Shown piece by piece: positions 24,808 to 34,327 of a stretch of 64,000 bases of DNA. Within the stretch, counting starts at the first letter, position 1, and each line of letters begins with the position of its first letter. A program made the position numbers and the translations under genes. The notes under the pieces are model-generated. The model ran no database searches. It was not told where the DNA came from and saw only the letters and a list, made by a program, of their open reading frames with translations. Origin of the DNA: Saccharopolyspora kobensis (GTDB taxonomy: Bacteria; Actinomycetota; Actinomycetes; Mycobacteriales; Pseudonocardiaceae); the NCBI RefSeq assembly GCF_900108315.1, contig NZ_FNVB01000004.1, forward strand, positions 434,001 through 498,000, given 5' to 3'.

Positions 24808-25986
24808 TCAGCCGGAGTGCCCGTCACCTGGTTCTGATCGGGTGATGCAGGCGGCGGCGAGGACCTCGTCGGTGAAGTCGGGGGCCAGGCGCCCGTCGAC
24901 CAGCATCAGCTCCAGCAGTGCTCGGACGTTGCGGGCGTAGAGCTCGCTGGCGTGCTCCGGCATGCTCGCCGGGAGGTCCAGCGGCGCGGCGATGGTGACC
25001 TCGTGGTCCACCGCGGTCCGGCCGGGCTCGCTGAGCTCGCAGTTGCCGCCCGCCGCCCCCGCCAGGTCGACGATCACGCTGCCCGGCCGCATCCGGCGCA
25101 CCGCCTCGGCGGGCACCAGCCGAGGAGCCGGGCGGCCCGGCACCAGGGCGGTGGTGATCACCACGTCGAAGCCGCTGATCGCCGCGCTCAGGCGCTGGGC
25201 CTGCTCGGCGCGCTCCTCCTCGGTCAGCTCGCGCGCGTAGCCGCCCTCGCCGACCGCCGAGATGCCCAGGTCCAGCCACTTCGCCCCGACCGAGCGCACC
25301 TGGTCGGCGACCTCGGGCCGCACGTCGTAGCCGGTGGTGCGGGCGCCGAGCCGCTTTGCCGTGGCCAACGCCTGCAGCCCGGCCACGCCGACCCCGAGCA
25401 CCAGCACCGAAGCGGGTTTCACGGTGCCCGCCGCGGTGGTCAGCATCGGGAAGAAGCGGGTGCACTCGGAGGCCGCGAGCAGCACCGCGCGGTACCCGGC
25501 GACGTTGGCCTGGGAGGACAGCGCGTCCATCGACTGGGCGCGGGAGATGCGCGGCACCGATTCCAGCGCGAACCCGGTCACCCCGGCCGCGCGCAGCCGC
25601 GGCGCCAGGTCCGGGTCGGTCAGCGGGGCGAGGAAGCCGATCAGCGTCGAGCCGCGGGCCAGCTTGCCGATCTCCTCGGAGCTGGGCGGGTTGACCTTCA
25701 CCACCACGTCGGCCGACCACGGGTCGGCGAGGTGCGCGCCCGCTTTGGCGAACGCGTCGTCGGGGATCAGCGCGGCCTGCCCGGCCCCGGGCTCGACGCG
25801 CACTTCGAGGCCCTGCGCGCACAGCCGCTCGACCACGCTCGGGACTAGCGCGACCCGGCGCTCACCCGGCGCCGACTCGCGCGGGACACCGACGCTGGTG
25901 CGCTGTCCCGCCTCTCCGGGATGTTCAGCGGTGGTTGCGCCCGGAGCTGAACTCGCGTTTCGCGGCTTCTCGTGGCCGGGTTGCAT
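24808..25986 (-). CDS. pntAa: NAD(P) transhydrogenase subunit alpha, NAD-binding part
   Basis: 392 residues. It resembles alanine dehydrogenase in its two Rossmann domains. SVGVPRESAPGERRVALVP opens the domain after a 30-residue variable leader, and the NAD fold is VLVLGVGVAGLQALATAKRLGA. RAQSMDALSSQANVAGYRAV is the dI/dIII contact region. ATG 25986 has AGGGGAC upstream; the open frame runs further 5' without a ribosome site. It is first gene of the pnt operon. Confidence 0.93.
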   Translation of the reverse strand: MQPGHEKPRNASSAPGATTAEHPGEAGQRTSVGVPRESAPGERRVALVPSVVERLCAQGLEVRVEPGAGQAALIPDDAFAKAGAHLADPWSADVVVKVNPPSSEEIGKLARGSTLIGFLAPLTDPDLAPRLRAAGVTGFALESVPRISRAQSMDALSSQANVAGYRAVLLAASECTRFFPMLTTAAGTVKPASVLVLGVGVAGLQALATAKRLGARTTGYDVRPEVADQVRSVGAKWLDLGISAVGEGGYARELTEEERAEQAQRLSAAISGFDVVITTALVPGRPAPRLVPAEAVRRMRPGSVIVDLAGAAGGNCELSEPGRTAVDHEVTIAAPLDLPASMPEHASELYARNVRALLELMLVDGRLAPDFTDEVLAAACITRSEPGDGHSG

Positions 25987-26225
25987 CACGGTCCCCTGGG
26001 GTGCGGATGAGCAGGGCTCCCGGTTGACACAACGGGTCTCATGACTCCAGATGTCCACAACGCGGAACGAACCGCAAGGCCCCACGCCCGTTCGGCCGCG
26101 GTGGATCACTAGGACAGAGGTATCCGCGAGTGGTGATCACCAGTATTAACAGCGGTCGCCGGTCGGTGGGAATGCTCCGGCCCGACGTGCAGGGGGTTCG
26201 TCCTACCATTCAGCCCCACAGGTGA

Positions 26226-26270
26226 CCGTGAGCGTTTTGAGGGGCTATGGCACCCCAAAACACTCACGGG
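26226..26270. terminator. Family B stem-loop, copy 1
   Basis: CCGTGAGCGTTTTG... paired with ...CAAAACACTCACGGG, with a GGGGCT/CACCCC inner stem. It lies downstream of the minus-strand gene at 26346 and upstream of pntAa. Probably a terminator for the former; no U-tract. Confidence 0.65.
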
Positions 26271-26345
26271 CCCTCACCAGGCAGAACGGTCGCCGCTAGC
26301 GAAGCATCAGTGGCCCGCTCCGCAGCGCGAGCCGAGCGCCGGAGC

Positions 26346-27275
26346 TCAGAGGTCGGTGATGTCCCAGGTGAGGGTTCGCTGGGTGTCTCCGGGGCGGGGC
26401 GTCCAGCGGACCGCCGTCAGCTCGGTGGAGTCCGGGAGGACGTAGACGGTGTGGCCGCCCGCCGTTTCGCCCGGCGGGACGCCGATCCGGTGCGGTGGGC
26501 GGGAGGACAGCGACACCGGGGACTTCGTCACCGCCGAGCCGTCCTTGGCGATCAGCTCCAGGTACAGGTCGGGCAGCGAGGTGAAGGGCGTCTGGCCGCG
26601 GTTGGTCAGCTCGGTGTGCACCACCACCGAGCGCTCGCCCTCCTTGAGCTCGTAGCCGGCCGCGGTGAACAGGTAGTCCGCCGGGTCGACGACCTCGACC
26701 AGCAGGATCGTGATCCGCTCGCCCTCCAGGCCTTCCACGTCGAGCTTGCTGCCGACCTTGCCGGTGCGCACCGGCTGCTGCGGCGCCTGCTGGTCGCCGC
26801 GCGCCCACGCGGCCGATCCGGGCGGGCCCCAGACGTTCATCGGGTCCTGCGGGGCGGGCTGCTGCGGGAACGAGGTCGGCGGCGGGCCGGGCACGAAACG
26901 CTGCGGTCCGCTGGGCGTGCCGTAGCCGGGCGCCGGGTAGCCGCCGGTGGGCATCGGGTAGCCGCCGGTGGGCTGCGGGTAGGAACCCGAGGGGACCTGG
27001 TGCGCGCCGCTGGGGCCGGACACCGGGTAGGGGCCGCTGGTCATGTTGTTCTGCGCGGCCCAGTGCTGCGCGGCGGCCACCGCGTTGCGGATGGCCTGCG
27101 GGTCGCACTCGACGCCGACGATCAGCGGGAGACCGGTGGTGGAGAGGGCAGCGAGGCGCGCGGCGACGTCACGCACGTCCATGCCGAGCCGACCGGCGAT
27201 TTCGGGCACCGCCGCTCGGCCCATCTCGGCGACGACGCTCAGCAGTCGCACGTCCACGGGATCAGGGCCAGCCAC
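26346..27275 (-). CDS. Winged-helix / low-complexity / Ig-like hypothetical protein
   Basis: 309 residues in three parts. Residues 1-60 look like a winged helix (VAEMGRAAVPEIAGRLGMDVRDVAARL). Residues about 80-170 are rich in Gly/Pro/Tyr with PTGGYP repeats. The last 120 residues look like an immunoglobulin-type beta domain (ERSVVVHTELTNRGQTPF) of DUF4352 character. No membrane segment or signal peptide is seen, so it is probably cytoplasmic despite the Ig-like tail. GTG 27275 is the first usable start, with no clear ribosome site. It is divergent from dnaE1. Function unknown. Confidence 0.65.
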   Translation of the reverse strand: MAGPDPVDVRLLSVVAEMGRAAVPEIAGRLGMDVRDVAARLAALSTTGLPLIVGVECDPQAIRNAVAAAQHWAAQNNMTSGPYPVSGPSGAHQVPSGSYPQPTGGYPMPTGGYPAPGYGTPSGPQRFVPGPPPTSFPQQPAPQDPMNVWGPPGSAAWARGDQQAPQQPVRTGKVGSKLDVEGLEGERITILLVEVVDPADYLFTAAGYELKEGERSVVVHTELTNRGQTPFTSLPDLYLELIAKDGSAVTKSPVSLSSRPPHRIGVPPGETAGGHTVYVLPDSTELTAVRWTPRPGDTQRTLTWDITDL

Positions 27276-27462
27276 GTCGTGCCACGCTACCCGCTCGGCA
27301 GTTCCCGTGCGTAAACGGCACGGATTTCGCCGGCGGTTCCGCGCCTGCTCACCGCGCGCCGCGGCGGAAACGCACGCAACGCCGGGGGAATCGGCGGTCA
27401 CACCGGGTGTGCGCGTTAGGCTGGCGACTCTCCCGGAAGCTGTCGCGAAGGAGGACTTCCCC

Positions 27463-30400
27463 GTGCCTGTCGACCCCTTCGTTCACCTGCACGTCCACAC
27501 CGAGTTCTCGATGCTCGACGGTGCGGCCAAGCACGATGCGCTGTTCGCCGAGGTCGCTCGGCTGGAGCAGCCGGCGGTGGCGATGACCGACCACGGGAAC
27601 ATGTTCGGCGCGCACAGCTTCTACTCGAACGCCAAGAAGAGCGGGATCAAGCCGATCATCGGCATCGAGGCGTACCTGGCCCCGGAGAGCCGGTTCCACA
27701 AGAAGCCGGTGTTCTGGGGCGAGCGGGCCCGCACCGGCAAGCGGGAGCTGGACGAGTACGGCGAGAGCGGCGACGTGTCGGGCGCGGGTGCCTACACCCA
27801 CATGACGATGCTCGCGAAGAACTCGACCGGGCTGCGCAACCTGTTCAAGCTGTCCTCGCTGGCGTCCATGGAGGGCTTCTTCCGCAAGCCGCGCATGGAC
27901 AAGGAGCTGCTGGCCGAGCACTCCGAGGGGATCATCGCGACGAGCGGGTGCCTGGCGGGCGAGATCCTGACCCGGCTCCGGCTCGGCCAGAAGGACGAGG
28001 CGCTGCAGGCCGCCTCGGACTACAAGGACATCTTCGGGCCGGAGAACTTCTTCATCGAGGTCATGGACCACGGCATCCAGATGGAGCGCAACATCCGCGG
28101 CGAGCTGCTGGACCTGGCCAAGCAGCTCGACCTGCGCACGGTGGCGACCAACGACAGCCACTACGTCACCGCGGACCAGGCCGGGCACCACGACGCGCTG
28201 CTGTGCCTGCAGACCCGGTCGATGCTCGCCGACACCGACCGGTTCAAGTTCAACGGTGACGGCTACCACATCAAGTCGTCGGCCGAGATGCGCGAGTACT
28301 GGGACGCCGAGGTGCCCGGTGCGGCGGACAGCACGCTGCTGATCACCGAGATGGTCGAGGGCTACGAGGAGGCCTTCGCGGCGACCAACCGCATGCCGCA
28401 GGCCAAGATCCAGGCCGGCCGCACCGACGTGGAGGTGCTGCGCGACGAGGTCGAGGAGTTCATCCCGACCCGGTTCCCCGGCGACAGCTTCACGCAGGAG
28501 TACCGCGACCAGCTCGAGTGGGAGCTCAAGGTCATCACCGAGAAGGGGTACAGCTCGTACTTCCTGGTCGTCGGCGACATGATCCGGTGGGCCAAGAACA
28601 ACGGCATCCGGGTCGGGCCGGGCCGTGGTTCGGCGGCGGGCGCGCTGCTGTCGTACGTGCTGCACATCATCGACATCGACCCGCTGCAGCACGGCCTGCT
28701 GTTCGAGCGGTTCCTCAACCCCGAGCGCGACTCGCCGCCGGACATCGACATCGACTTCGACGAGCGCCAGCGCGAACGGGTCATCCAGTACGCCAAGGAG
28801 AAGTACGGCACCGAGTACTTCGCCAAGGTCATCACCTACGGCACCATTAAGACCAAGGCGGCGTTCAAGGACGCTGCCCGCGTGCACCTCGGGCAGGCCG
28901 GTTTCCAGCTCGCCGACCAGTTCAGCAAGGCGCTGCCCGCGCCGATCGCGGCGAAGGACATCCCGCTGTCCGGGATCGTCGACCCGCAGCACGAGCGCTA
29001 CCCGGAGGCCGCCGAGGTCCGCACGCTGATCGAGAACGATCAGCAGATCGGCAAGATCTTCGACACCGCGCGGGGGCTGGAAGGCCTGATCCGCAACGCC
29101 GGTGTGCACGCGTGCGCGCACATCATCTCCCGCGAGCCGCTGCTGGACGTGCTCCCGCTGTGGAAGCGGGACGACGGCGAGATCATCACCGGCTGGGACG
29201 GCCCGCAGTGCGAGGCGGTCGGCCTGCTCAAGATCGATATCCTCGGGCTGGTCAACATGACCACCATCGACGACACCGTGCGGATGGTGAAGGCCAACCA
29301 CGGCACGGAGATCGAGCCGCTGGAGATCCCGCTCGACGACGTCAAGACGTACGAGATGCTGGGGCGCGGTGAGAGCCTGGGAGTGTTCCAGCTCGAAGGT
29401 GGGGGCATGCAGTCCCTGCTCAAGCGGATGATGCCGACCCGGTTCGGCGACATCGTCGCCTGCGTGGCGCTGTACCGGCCGGGCCCGATGGACGTCAACG
29501 CGCACCTGGACTACGCCGACCGCAAGAACGGCAAGAAGCCGGTGGAGCCGATCCACCCGGAGCTGGACGAGCCGCTCAAGGACATCCTCGGCGAGACCTA
29601 CGGTCTGATCGTCTACCAAGAGCAGATCATGGCCATCGCCCAGAAGGTCGCCGGTTACACGCTCGGACAAGCGGACCTGCTGCGGCGTGCGATGGGCAAG
29701 AAGAAGAAGGAGGTGATGGACGAGCAGTTCGCCCGCTTCGAGGCCGGGATGAAGGAGCGCGGCTACTCGAAGGAGGCCATCGACCAGCTCTGGGCGACGG
29801 TGCTGCCCTTCGCCGGCTACGCGTTCAACAAGTCCCACGCCGCCGCCTACGGCCTGGTGACGTACTGGACGGCCTACCTCAAGGCGCACTACCCGGCCGA
29901 GTACATGGCCGCGCTGCTCACCGCCAACGCCAACAACAAGGACAAGACCGCCATCTACCTGTCCGAGTGCCGCCGGATGAACATCCGGGTGCTGCCGCCG
30001 GACGTGAACGAGTCCGTCGTCGAGCACACCGCGGTCGACGGCCGGATCCGGTTCGGGATGGGCGCGATCCGCAACGTCGGTGCGAACGTGGTCGAGTCGA
30101 TCGTCAAGACCCGCCAGGAGAAGGGCCGCTACACCTCCTTCCCCGACTTCCTCGACAAGGCCGAGATCACCGCGTGCAACAAGCGGGTCCTGGAATCGCT
30201 GATCAAGGCCGGTGCGTTCGACTCGCTCGGGCACACCCGGATGGCGCTGGTCCAGCACCACGAGGCCGCGGTCGACGCCGTGATCGGTCTCAAGCGGCAG
30301 GAGGCGATGGGCCAGTTCGACCTGTTCGGCGGAGCCGATGACTCCGGGCCCAGCGATGACACCTCGCCGCTCGCGCACCTGCAGTTCACCGACGAGGAGT

Positions 30401-31071
30401 GGCCGCGCAAGCAGCTGCTCGCCTACGAGCGGGAGATGCTCGGCCTGTACGTCTCGGCGCACCCGCTGGACGGTGCCGAGCGGCTGCTGGCGCCGTACCA
30501 GGACACCAGCATCGCCGCGCTCGTCGGCGGGGAGATCGGGCCGACCGGCTTCGGCAAGGACAAGGAGCAGCCCAAGATCGCGGGGATGATCTCGGGCATC
30601 CAGCGGCGCATCAACAAGAACGGCAAGCCGTGGGCGATCGTCACGCTGGAGGACTTCGACGCCAGCGTGGAGGTGCTGTTCTTCCCGCAGTCCTACGAGA
30701 TGTTCGCCGACTGCCTGATCGAGGACAACGCGCTGGCGGTCAAGGGCCGGGTGAACGAGCGCGAGGGCGAGATCAGCATCTTCGCCTCCGACGCGGTGCC
30801 GATCGACATCTCGGCCGCGGAGACCGACCCGGGCACCGACCCGGCGTTCGTGATCAAGGTGCCGGTGGGCCGGGTGGACCAGTCGCTGGTGGCGGAGCTG
30901 AAGCGGACCCTGCAAGCGCACTCGGGCACGACGCCGGTGCACCTCAAGCTGCAGAGCCCGCGCGGCGTGACCCGTTTGGCGCTGTCCAGCGACTACTTCG
31001 TCTCCACCGAGAGCGGCCTGCAGGGCGAGCTCAAGGGACTCCTCGGCGCTGGTTGCTTCGAGACCGTGTGA
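27463..31071 (+). CDS. dnaE1: DNA polymerase III subunit alpha (DnaE1)
   Basis: Replicative polymerase; 1202 residues, right for actinobacterial DnaE1. The N-terminal PHP domain begins FVHLHVHTEFSMLDG. The polymerase site PDIDIDF is at about 426-432, and the PRDPGS-type palm/finger region precedes it. A helix-hairpin-helix and OB domain (IAGMISGIQRRINKNGKP) follow. GTG 27463 is preceded by AAGGAGGA. A TAGGCT box at 27417-27422 could be its -10. Its 3' end carries a family A repeat. Confidence 0.97.
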   Translation: MPVDPFVHLHVHTEFSMLDGAAKHDALFAEVARLEQPAVAMTDHGNMFGAHSFYSNAKKSGIKPIIGIEAYLAPESRFHKKPVFWGERARTGKRELDEYGESGDVSGAGAYTHMTMLAKNSTGLRNLFKLSSLASMEGFFRKPRMDKELLAEHSEGIIATSGCLAGEILTRLRLGQKDEALQAASDYKDIFGPENFFIEVMDHGIQMERNIRGELLDLAKQLDLRTVATNDSHYVTADQAGHHDALLCLQTRSMLADTDRFKFNGDGYHIKSSAEMREYWDAEVPGAADSTLLITEMVEGYEEAFAATNRMPQAKIQAGRTDVEVLRDEVEEFIPTRFPGDSFTQEYRDQLEWELKVITEKGYSSYFLVVGDMIRWAKNNGIRVGPGRGSAAGALLSYVLHIIDIDPLQHGLLFERFLNPERDSPPDIDIDFDERQRERVIQYAKEKYGTEYFAKVITYGTIKTKAAFKDAARVHLGQAGFQLADQFSKALPAPIAAKDIPLSGIVDPQHERYPEAAEVRTLIENDQQIGKIFDTARGLEGLIRNAGVHACAHIISREPLLDVLPLWKRDDGEIITGWDGPQCEAVGLLKIDILGLVNMTTIDDTVRMVKANHGTEIEPLEIPLDDVKTYEMLGRGESLGVFQLEGGGMQSLLKRMMPTRFGDIVACVALYRPGPMDVNAHLDYADRKNGKKPVEPIHPELDEPLKDILGETYGLIVYQEQIMAIAQKVAGYTLGQADLLRRAMGKKKKEVMDEQFARFEAGMKERGYSKEAIDQLWATVLPFAGYAFNKSHAAAYGLVTYWTAYLKAHYPAEYMAALLTANANNKDKTAIYLSECRRMNIRVLPPDVNESVVEHTAVDGRIRFGMGAIRNVGANVVESIVKTRQEKGRYTSFPDFLDKAEITACNKRVLESLIKAGAFDSLGHTRMALVQHHEAAVDAVIGLKRQEAMGQFDLFGGADDSGPSDDTSPLAHLQFTDEEWPRKQLLAYEREMLGLYVSAHPLDGAERLLAPYQDTSIAALVGGEIGPTGFGKDKEQPKIAGMISGIQRRINKNGKPWAIVTLEDFDASVEVLFFPQSYEMFADCLIEDNALAVKGRVNEREGEISIFASDAVPIDISAAETDPGTDPAFVIKVPVGRVDQSLVAELKRTLQAHSGTTPVHLKLQSPRGVTRLALSSDYFVSTESGLQGELKGLLGAGCFETV

Positions 31072-31265
31072 GGTTTTCCGGGCTCGTTTTGCGTGGCGGT
31101 GCGGGTAGCGGAACCTCAGCGCCCGCCTGGACCGCGGGCGCCCGGCACCAATACACGGCAGCCGGGCCGTCCTCGCCAGGCGGACGCTGAGAACCCGCGG
31201 CGGTGCGAGCTGCGAGGGTGGGCTGAACGCCTCCGGCGTTCAAAAGACAAAGACCAAGACAGGTG
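31072..31265 (+). repeat. Family A hairpin element, copy 5
   Basis: Begins directly at the dnaE1 stop. The outer and middle stems match copy 4. The inner stem has a different sequence (GCCCGGC/GCCGGGC instead of CCCGTTC/GAACGGG) but still pairs, which is compensatory change. It ends with hairpin GAACGCC-TCC-GGCGTTC followed by an A-rich run, which could terminate transcription. Confidence 0.8.
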
Positions 31266-31295
31266 CTCAGGCGCCGCAGCGGAGGTCACGCGGGT

Positions 31296-31335
31296 GTGAG
31301 CGCTTCGGGGCGCTGTAGCACCCCGGAGCGCTCAC
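31296..31335. terminator. Family B stem-loop, copy 2
   Basis: GTGAGCGCTTCGGGG...CCCCGGAGCGCTCAC between the convergent dnaE1 and multicopper oxidase genes. Probable bidirectional terminator. Confidence 0.7.
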
Positions 31336-31344
31336 GGGTTTCGG

Positions 31345-32898
31345 TCACACGGTTTCGAAGGTGGCCATCATGCCCATGTCCTCGTGCTCGGCGTTGTGGC
31401 AGTGGAAGACGAAGCGGCCGCGGTAGTTCTCGAAGCGGGTGATGACCTCGACCGCCTCACCCGGCTCCAGGTCGACCGTGTCCTTCCAGCCCGCGTCGAG
31501 CGGGCGCGGTTCGCGGTTGCCCCGGGAGAGGACCTGGAAGTTGGCCAGGTGCAGGTGGATCGGGTGGTGCAGGTCCGCCACGAAGCGCCAGATCTCGACG
31601 TCGCCGAGGCGCGGCCGGGCCGCCACGTAGCCCGTGTCGAACGGCCTGCCGCCGATCAGCCAGCCCCGCCGGTCGCCGTGATGGCCGCTGCGGAAGCTGA
31701 AGTCCCTGGTCACCACGGCCTGTTCGCGGCGCAATGGCTCCACTTCGGACAGCCGGGCCGGGATGGCGGAGTCCTCGGGCGCGCGGCGGGCGACGCGGAA
31801 CCGCATCACCTGCGCGGTCGGCCCGGTGCCGAGCCGGTTCACCAGGGTGACCTCGGTGCCCACCGGGTAGCGGCCGAAGTCGACGATCACGTCGTGGCGC
31901 TCCGCGGAGGCCGTCGTGATGCTCTCGTGGCCGATGGGTGAGCTCAGCAGGCCGCCGTCCGAGCCGATCTGCACGAACGCCGGGCCGTCCGGCGGTGGCG
32001 GGTCCAGGGCGAGCTCGTAGCGGCGGGCGTTGGAGGCGTTGAGGACGCGCAGCCGGTGGCGAGTCGCGGAGACCTCGTGCACCGGCCACGGCACGCCGTT
32101 GACCAGGACGACGTCGCCGAGCACGCCTGCCGCGTAGGTGTCGGTCACGCCGGGCACGGTGGTCAGCGTCGGATCCAGCGAGGGGTAGTCGAACGAGCCG
32201 TCCGCGGCGAAGGCCCGGTCGGTGATCAGCAGCGGGATCTCGCGGTCTCCGCGCGGGAGCGGGAGGGCGTCCTCCTCGTCGTCGCGGACGACGTGCAGCC
32301 CGGCCAGGCCCCGGTACACGGCCGGGCCGGTGAAGTCCATCCGGTGGTCGTGGTACCAGAGCAGCGCGGCGCGCTGGTCCAGCGGATAGGTGTAGTCGCG
32401 GGTGCCGGTGGTGATCACGGCCCGCGGGTCGTGCATGCCGTGGTGGCCGTGGCTCCAGCCGCGGGCGGGCAGGACCAGGTCGGTCGGGTAGCCGTCGGAC
32501 TCGGGCGGGGTGTGGCCGCCGTGCAGGTGCGCCACCGTCGGCACCGGCAGCTCGTTGCGGTGGCGGACGATCGCGGTGCGGCCGCGCCGGGTTTCGATGG
32601 TCGGGCCGGGGAAAACGCCTTCGTAGCCCCAGATCGGCGTGCGCAGGCCGGGCAGGATCTCCGCCGTCGCCTCGCGCGCGGTGATCTCGTATCGGTCGGC
32701 ACCGCCCTCCCGCGCGGCGGGTGCCAGCACGGGCGGGATCACCAGCGGGAGCTGGAACGGCGCGGGCAGCGGCACCGCGCTGCGCAGCACCGCGCCGGCC
32801 GAGGTTCGGCGGGGCAGCAGCTGCGGGCCGCCGAGGCTCGCCGCGAGCACGAGCCCGGCGCCGCCGGTCAGCCCGAGGAAGCGGCGGCGTCCCATCAT
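31345..32898 (-). CDS. Multicopper oxidase, Tat-exported
   Basis: 517 residues, laccase/CotA/bilirubin-oxidase-like. The leader MMGRRRFLGLTGGAG has a twin-arginine motif. All four copper motifs are present: HLHGGH at 124-129, WYHDH at 181-185, HPIHLH in the last domain, and HCHNAEHEDMGMM with Cys500, His505 and Met510 as type 1 ligands. Met as axial ligand suggests a low-to-medium potential enzyme. ATG 32898 overlaps the preceding gene's stop as ATGA. It likely oxidises phenolics or metals outside the cell; the substrate is unknown. Confidence 0.92.
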   Translation of the reverse strand: MMGRRRFLGLTGGAGLVLAASLGGPQLLPRRTSAGAVLRSAVPLPAPFQLPLVIPPVLAPAAREGGADRYEITAREATAEILPGLRTPIWGYEGVFPGPTIETRRGRTAIVRHRNELPVPTVAHLHGGHTPPESDGYPTDLVLPARGWSHGHHGMHDPRAVITTGTRDYTYPLDQRAALLWYHDHRMDFTGPAVYRGLAGLHVVRDDEEDALPLPRGDREIPLLITDRAFAADGSFDYPSLDPTLTTVPGVTDTYAAGVLGDVVLVNGVPWPVHEVSATRHRLRVLNASNARRYELALDPPPPDGPAFVQIGSDGGLLSSPIGHESITTASAERHDVIVDFGRYPVGTEVTLVNRLGTGPTAQVMRFRVARRAPEDSAIPARLSEVEPLRREQAVVTRDFSFRSGHHGDRRGWLIGGRPFDTGYVAARPRLGDVEIWRFVADLHHPIHLHLANFQVLSRGNREPRPLDAGWKDTVDLEPGEAVEVITRFENYRGRFVFHCHNAEHEDMGMMATFETV

Positions 32899-33317
32899 CG
32901 CGCGACTCCCAGCGTGCTCGGGCGCCAGAGCGCCACCAGCGCGGTCGTGGTCAGGGCGATCAGCGCGACGCCGAGCGGGAAGTGCACGTCGAGCGCGCCG
33001 AACATCCCGGCGAAGTACTGCCCGGTCTCGCCGAGGAGGACCAGCCCGGTCACCGCGCTCGGCCAGCGCGGGCCGCCCCGCGCCCAGAGGAAGATCGCGG
33101 CTGCCAGCTGGGCCATGCACAGGTAGTACACGACGTCCGCGCCCACGGCGTGGGTGTGCAGCATGTCGTAGTCGCCGCTGAGGAGGACGCCCGCGAACAC
33201 GGGTTGCCCGAAGATCGCGATCGCGTGCGCCGTGGCGATGGCGCGCAGCCCGATCAGCGCCGGACGTTCCTTGCCGCGGGCGGGTTTGGCCGGTGCGGCC
33301 GAAGTGGACGGTTCCAT
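32895..33317 (-). CDS. Four-span hypothetical membrane protein, co-transcribed with multicopper oxidase
   Basis: 140 residues. A short basic/proline N-terminus is followed by about four hydrophobic segments (ALIGLRAIATAHAIAIFGQP, VVYYLCMAQLAAAIFLWA, AVTGLVLLGETGQYFAGM, LGVALIALTTTALVALW). Its His and Met residues (MLHTHAVGAD) could bind metal or heme, but this is speculation. Its stop overlaps the oxidase start by ATGA, so it is probably a partner such as a membrane anchor. It is divergent from a LysR gene. Family not recognised. Confidence 0.65.
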   Translation of the reverse strand: MEPSTSAAPAKPARGKERPALIGLRAIATAHAIAIFGQPVFAGVLLSGDYDMLHTHAVGADVVYYLCMAQLAAAIFLWARGGPRWPSAVTGLVLLGETGQYFAGMFGALDVHFPLGVALIALTTTALVALWRPSTLGVAR

Positions 33318-33400
33318 TGTCGCTTCCTGGAGATCTCTGTTCCCGATCGCGACGGTAGAGCCGGATTCCGATGCCTTCCAAGACTAATTCTGCGATGAAC

Positions 33401-33420
33401 TCATGCCCCTGGAGGCATGA
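33401..33420. promoter_or_regulatory. LysR-type operator candidate
   Basis: Palindrome TCATGCC-6 nt-GGCATGA, which has the T-N11-A core of LysR-family sites, in the 110-bp divergent region between the LysR gene and the oxidase operon. It ends 7 nt before the LysR start, a common place for autoregulation. Confidence 0.6.
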
Positions 33421-33427
33421 TGGGGCC

Positions 33428-34312
33428 ATGGATCTGCTGCCGCTGCGCTATTTCCAGGTCGTCGCGCGCCACGAGCACATCAGCCGGGCCGCCGCCGAGC
33501 TGCGGGTGTCCCAGCCGTCGCTGTCGCGCACCATCGCGCGGCTGGAGAAGGAGCTCGGCGTGCCGCTGTTCGACCGGCAGGGCCGCCACATCCGGCTGAA
33601 CAGCTACGGCGCGGCCTTCCTGACCCGGGTGGACCGGGCGCTGACCGAGCTCGACGACGGCAGGCAGGAGCTCGCCGACGCGGCCGGGCCGGTGCGCGGC
33701 AGCGTCTCGGTCGCCTCCGAGACGCTGCTGACGCTGGCCTCGGCGCTCGTCGCCTTCCGGGCCGAGCACCCGGAGGCCGACGTGCGGATCTCCCAGTCGT
33801 CGGGAGTGCGGATGCTGCAGCGGTTGCGGCGGGGCGAGGTCGACCTCTGCCTGGCATCGCAGCAGATCGACGACCCGGAGCTGGAGACGGCCGAGGTGCT
33901 GCGCGAGGAGGCGATGCTGGCGGTCCCGTTCGACCACCGGCTGGCCTCGCGGGCGAGCGTGGACATCGCCGAACTCGCCGGTGAACCGGTGATCACCACC
34001 AACGGCGAGTTCTGGCAGCGCGAACTGACCGACCGGCTGTTCGCCCGTGCGGGCCTGCGCCCGAACGTCGTCTCCGAGGGCAACGAGCTGGCGGCGACCA
34101 CGTTCCTGATCAGCCTCGGCCTGGGGGTGGGGTTCCTCCCGGAGATGGCCAGCAGGCACGAGCTGGGGATGGTGGCGTTCGTGCGGATCGACTCGCCGGA
34201 CTGCTACCGCACGCTGTCCTTCGCGTGGCGCCGCAACGGCTACCTCTCGCTGGCGGCGCGGCGCTTCCGCGAGCACGCCACCGAATCGCTCCGCCGCGAC
34301 GTCCACGGCTGA
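33428..34312 (+). CDS. LysR-family transcriptional regulator
   Basis: 294 residues. The N-terminal winged HTH (PLRYFQVVARHEHISRAAAE, then LRVSQPSLSRTIARLEKELG) is followed by a LysR substrate-binding fold (from about residue 90). ATG 33428 has GGGG upstream. It is divergent from the multicopper oxidase operon, the usual layout for LysR control of the neighbouring genes, and a palindrome lies in the shared promoter. The effector is unknown. A hairpin terminator follows the gene. Confidence 0.92.
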   Translation: MDLLPLRYFQVVARHEHISRAAAELRVSQPSLSRTIARLEKELGVPLFDRQGRHIRLNSYGAAFLTRVDRALTELDDGRQELADAAGPVRGSVSVASETLLTLASALVAFRAEHPEADVRISQSSGVRMLQRLRRGEVDLCLASQQIDDPELETAEVLREEAMLAVPFDHRLASRASVDIAELAGEPVITTNGEFWQRELTDRLFARAGLRPNVVSEGNELAATTFLISLGLGVGFLPEMASRHELGMVAFVRIDSPDCYRTLSFAWRRNGYLSLAARRFREHATESLRRDVHG

Positions 34313-34327
34313 ACCGCCCCCGGGGCG

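Noticed and set aside
27349-30942. 3.6-kb minus-strand frame inside dnaE1
   Set aside because: Composition is that of an antisense shadow; dnaE1 on the plus strand is unambiguous.
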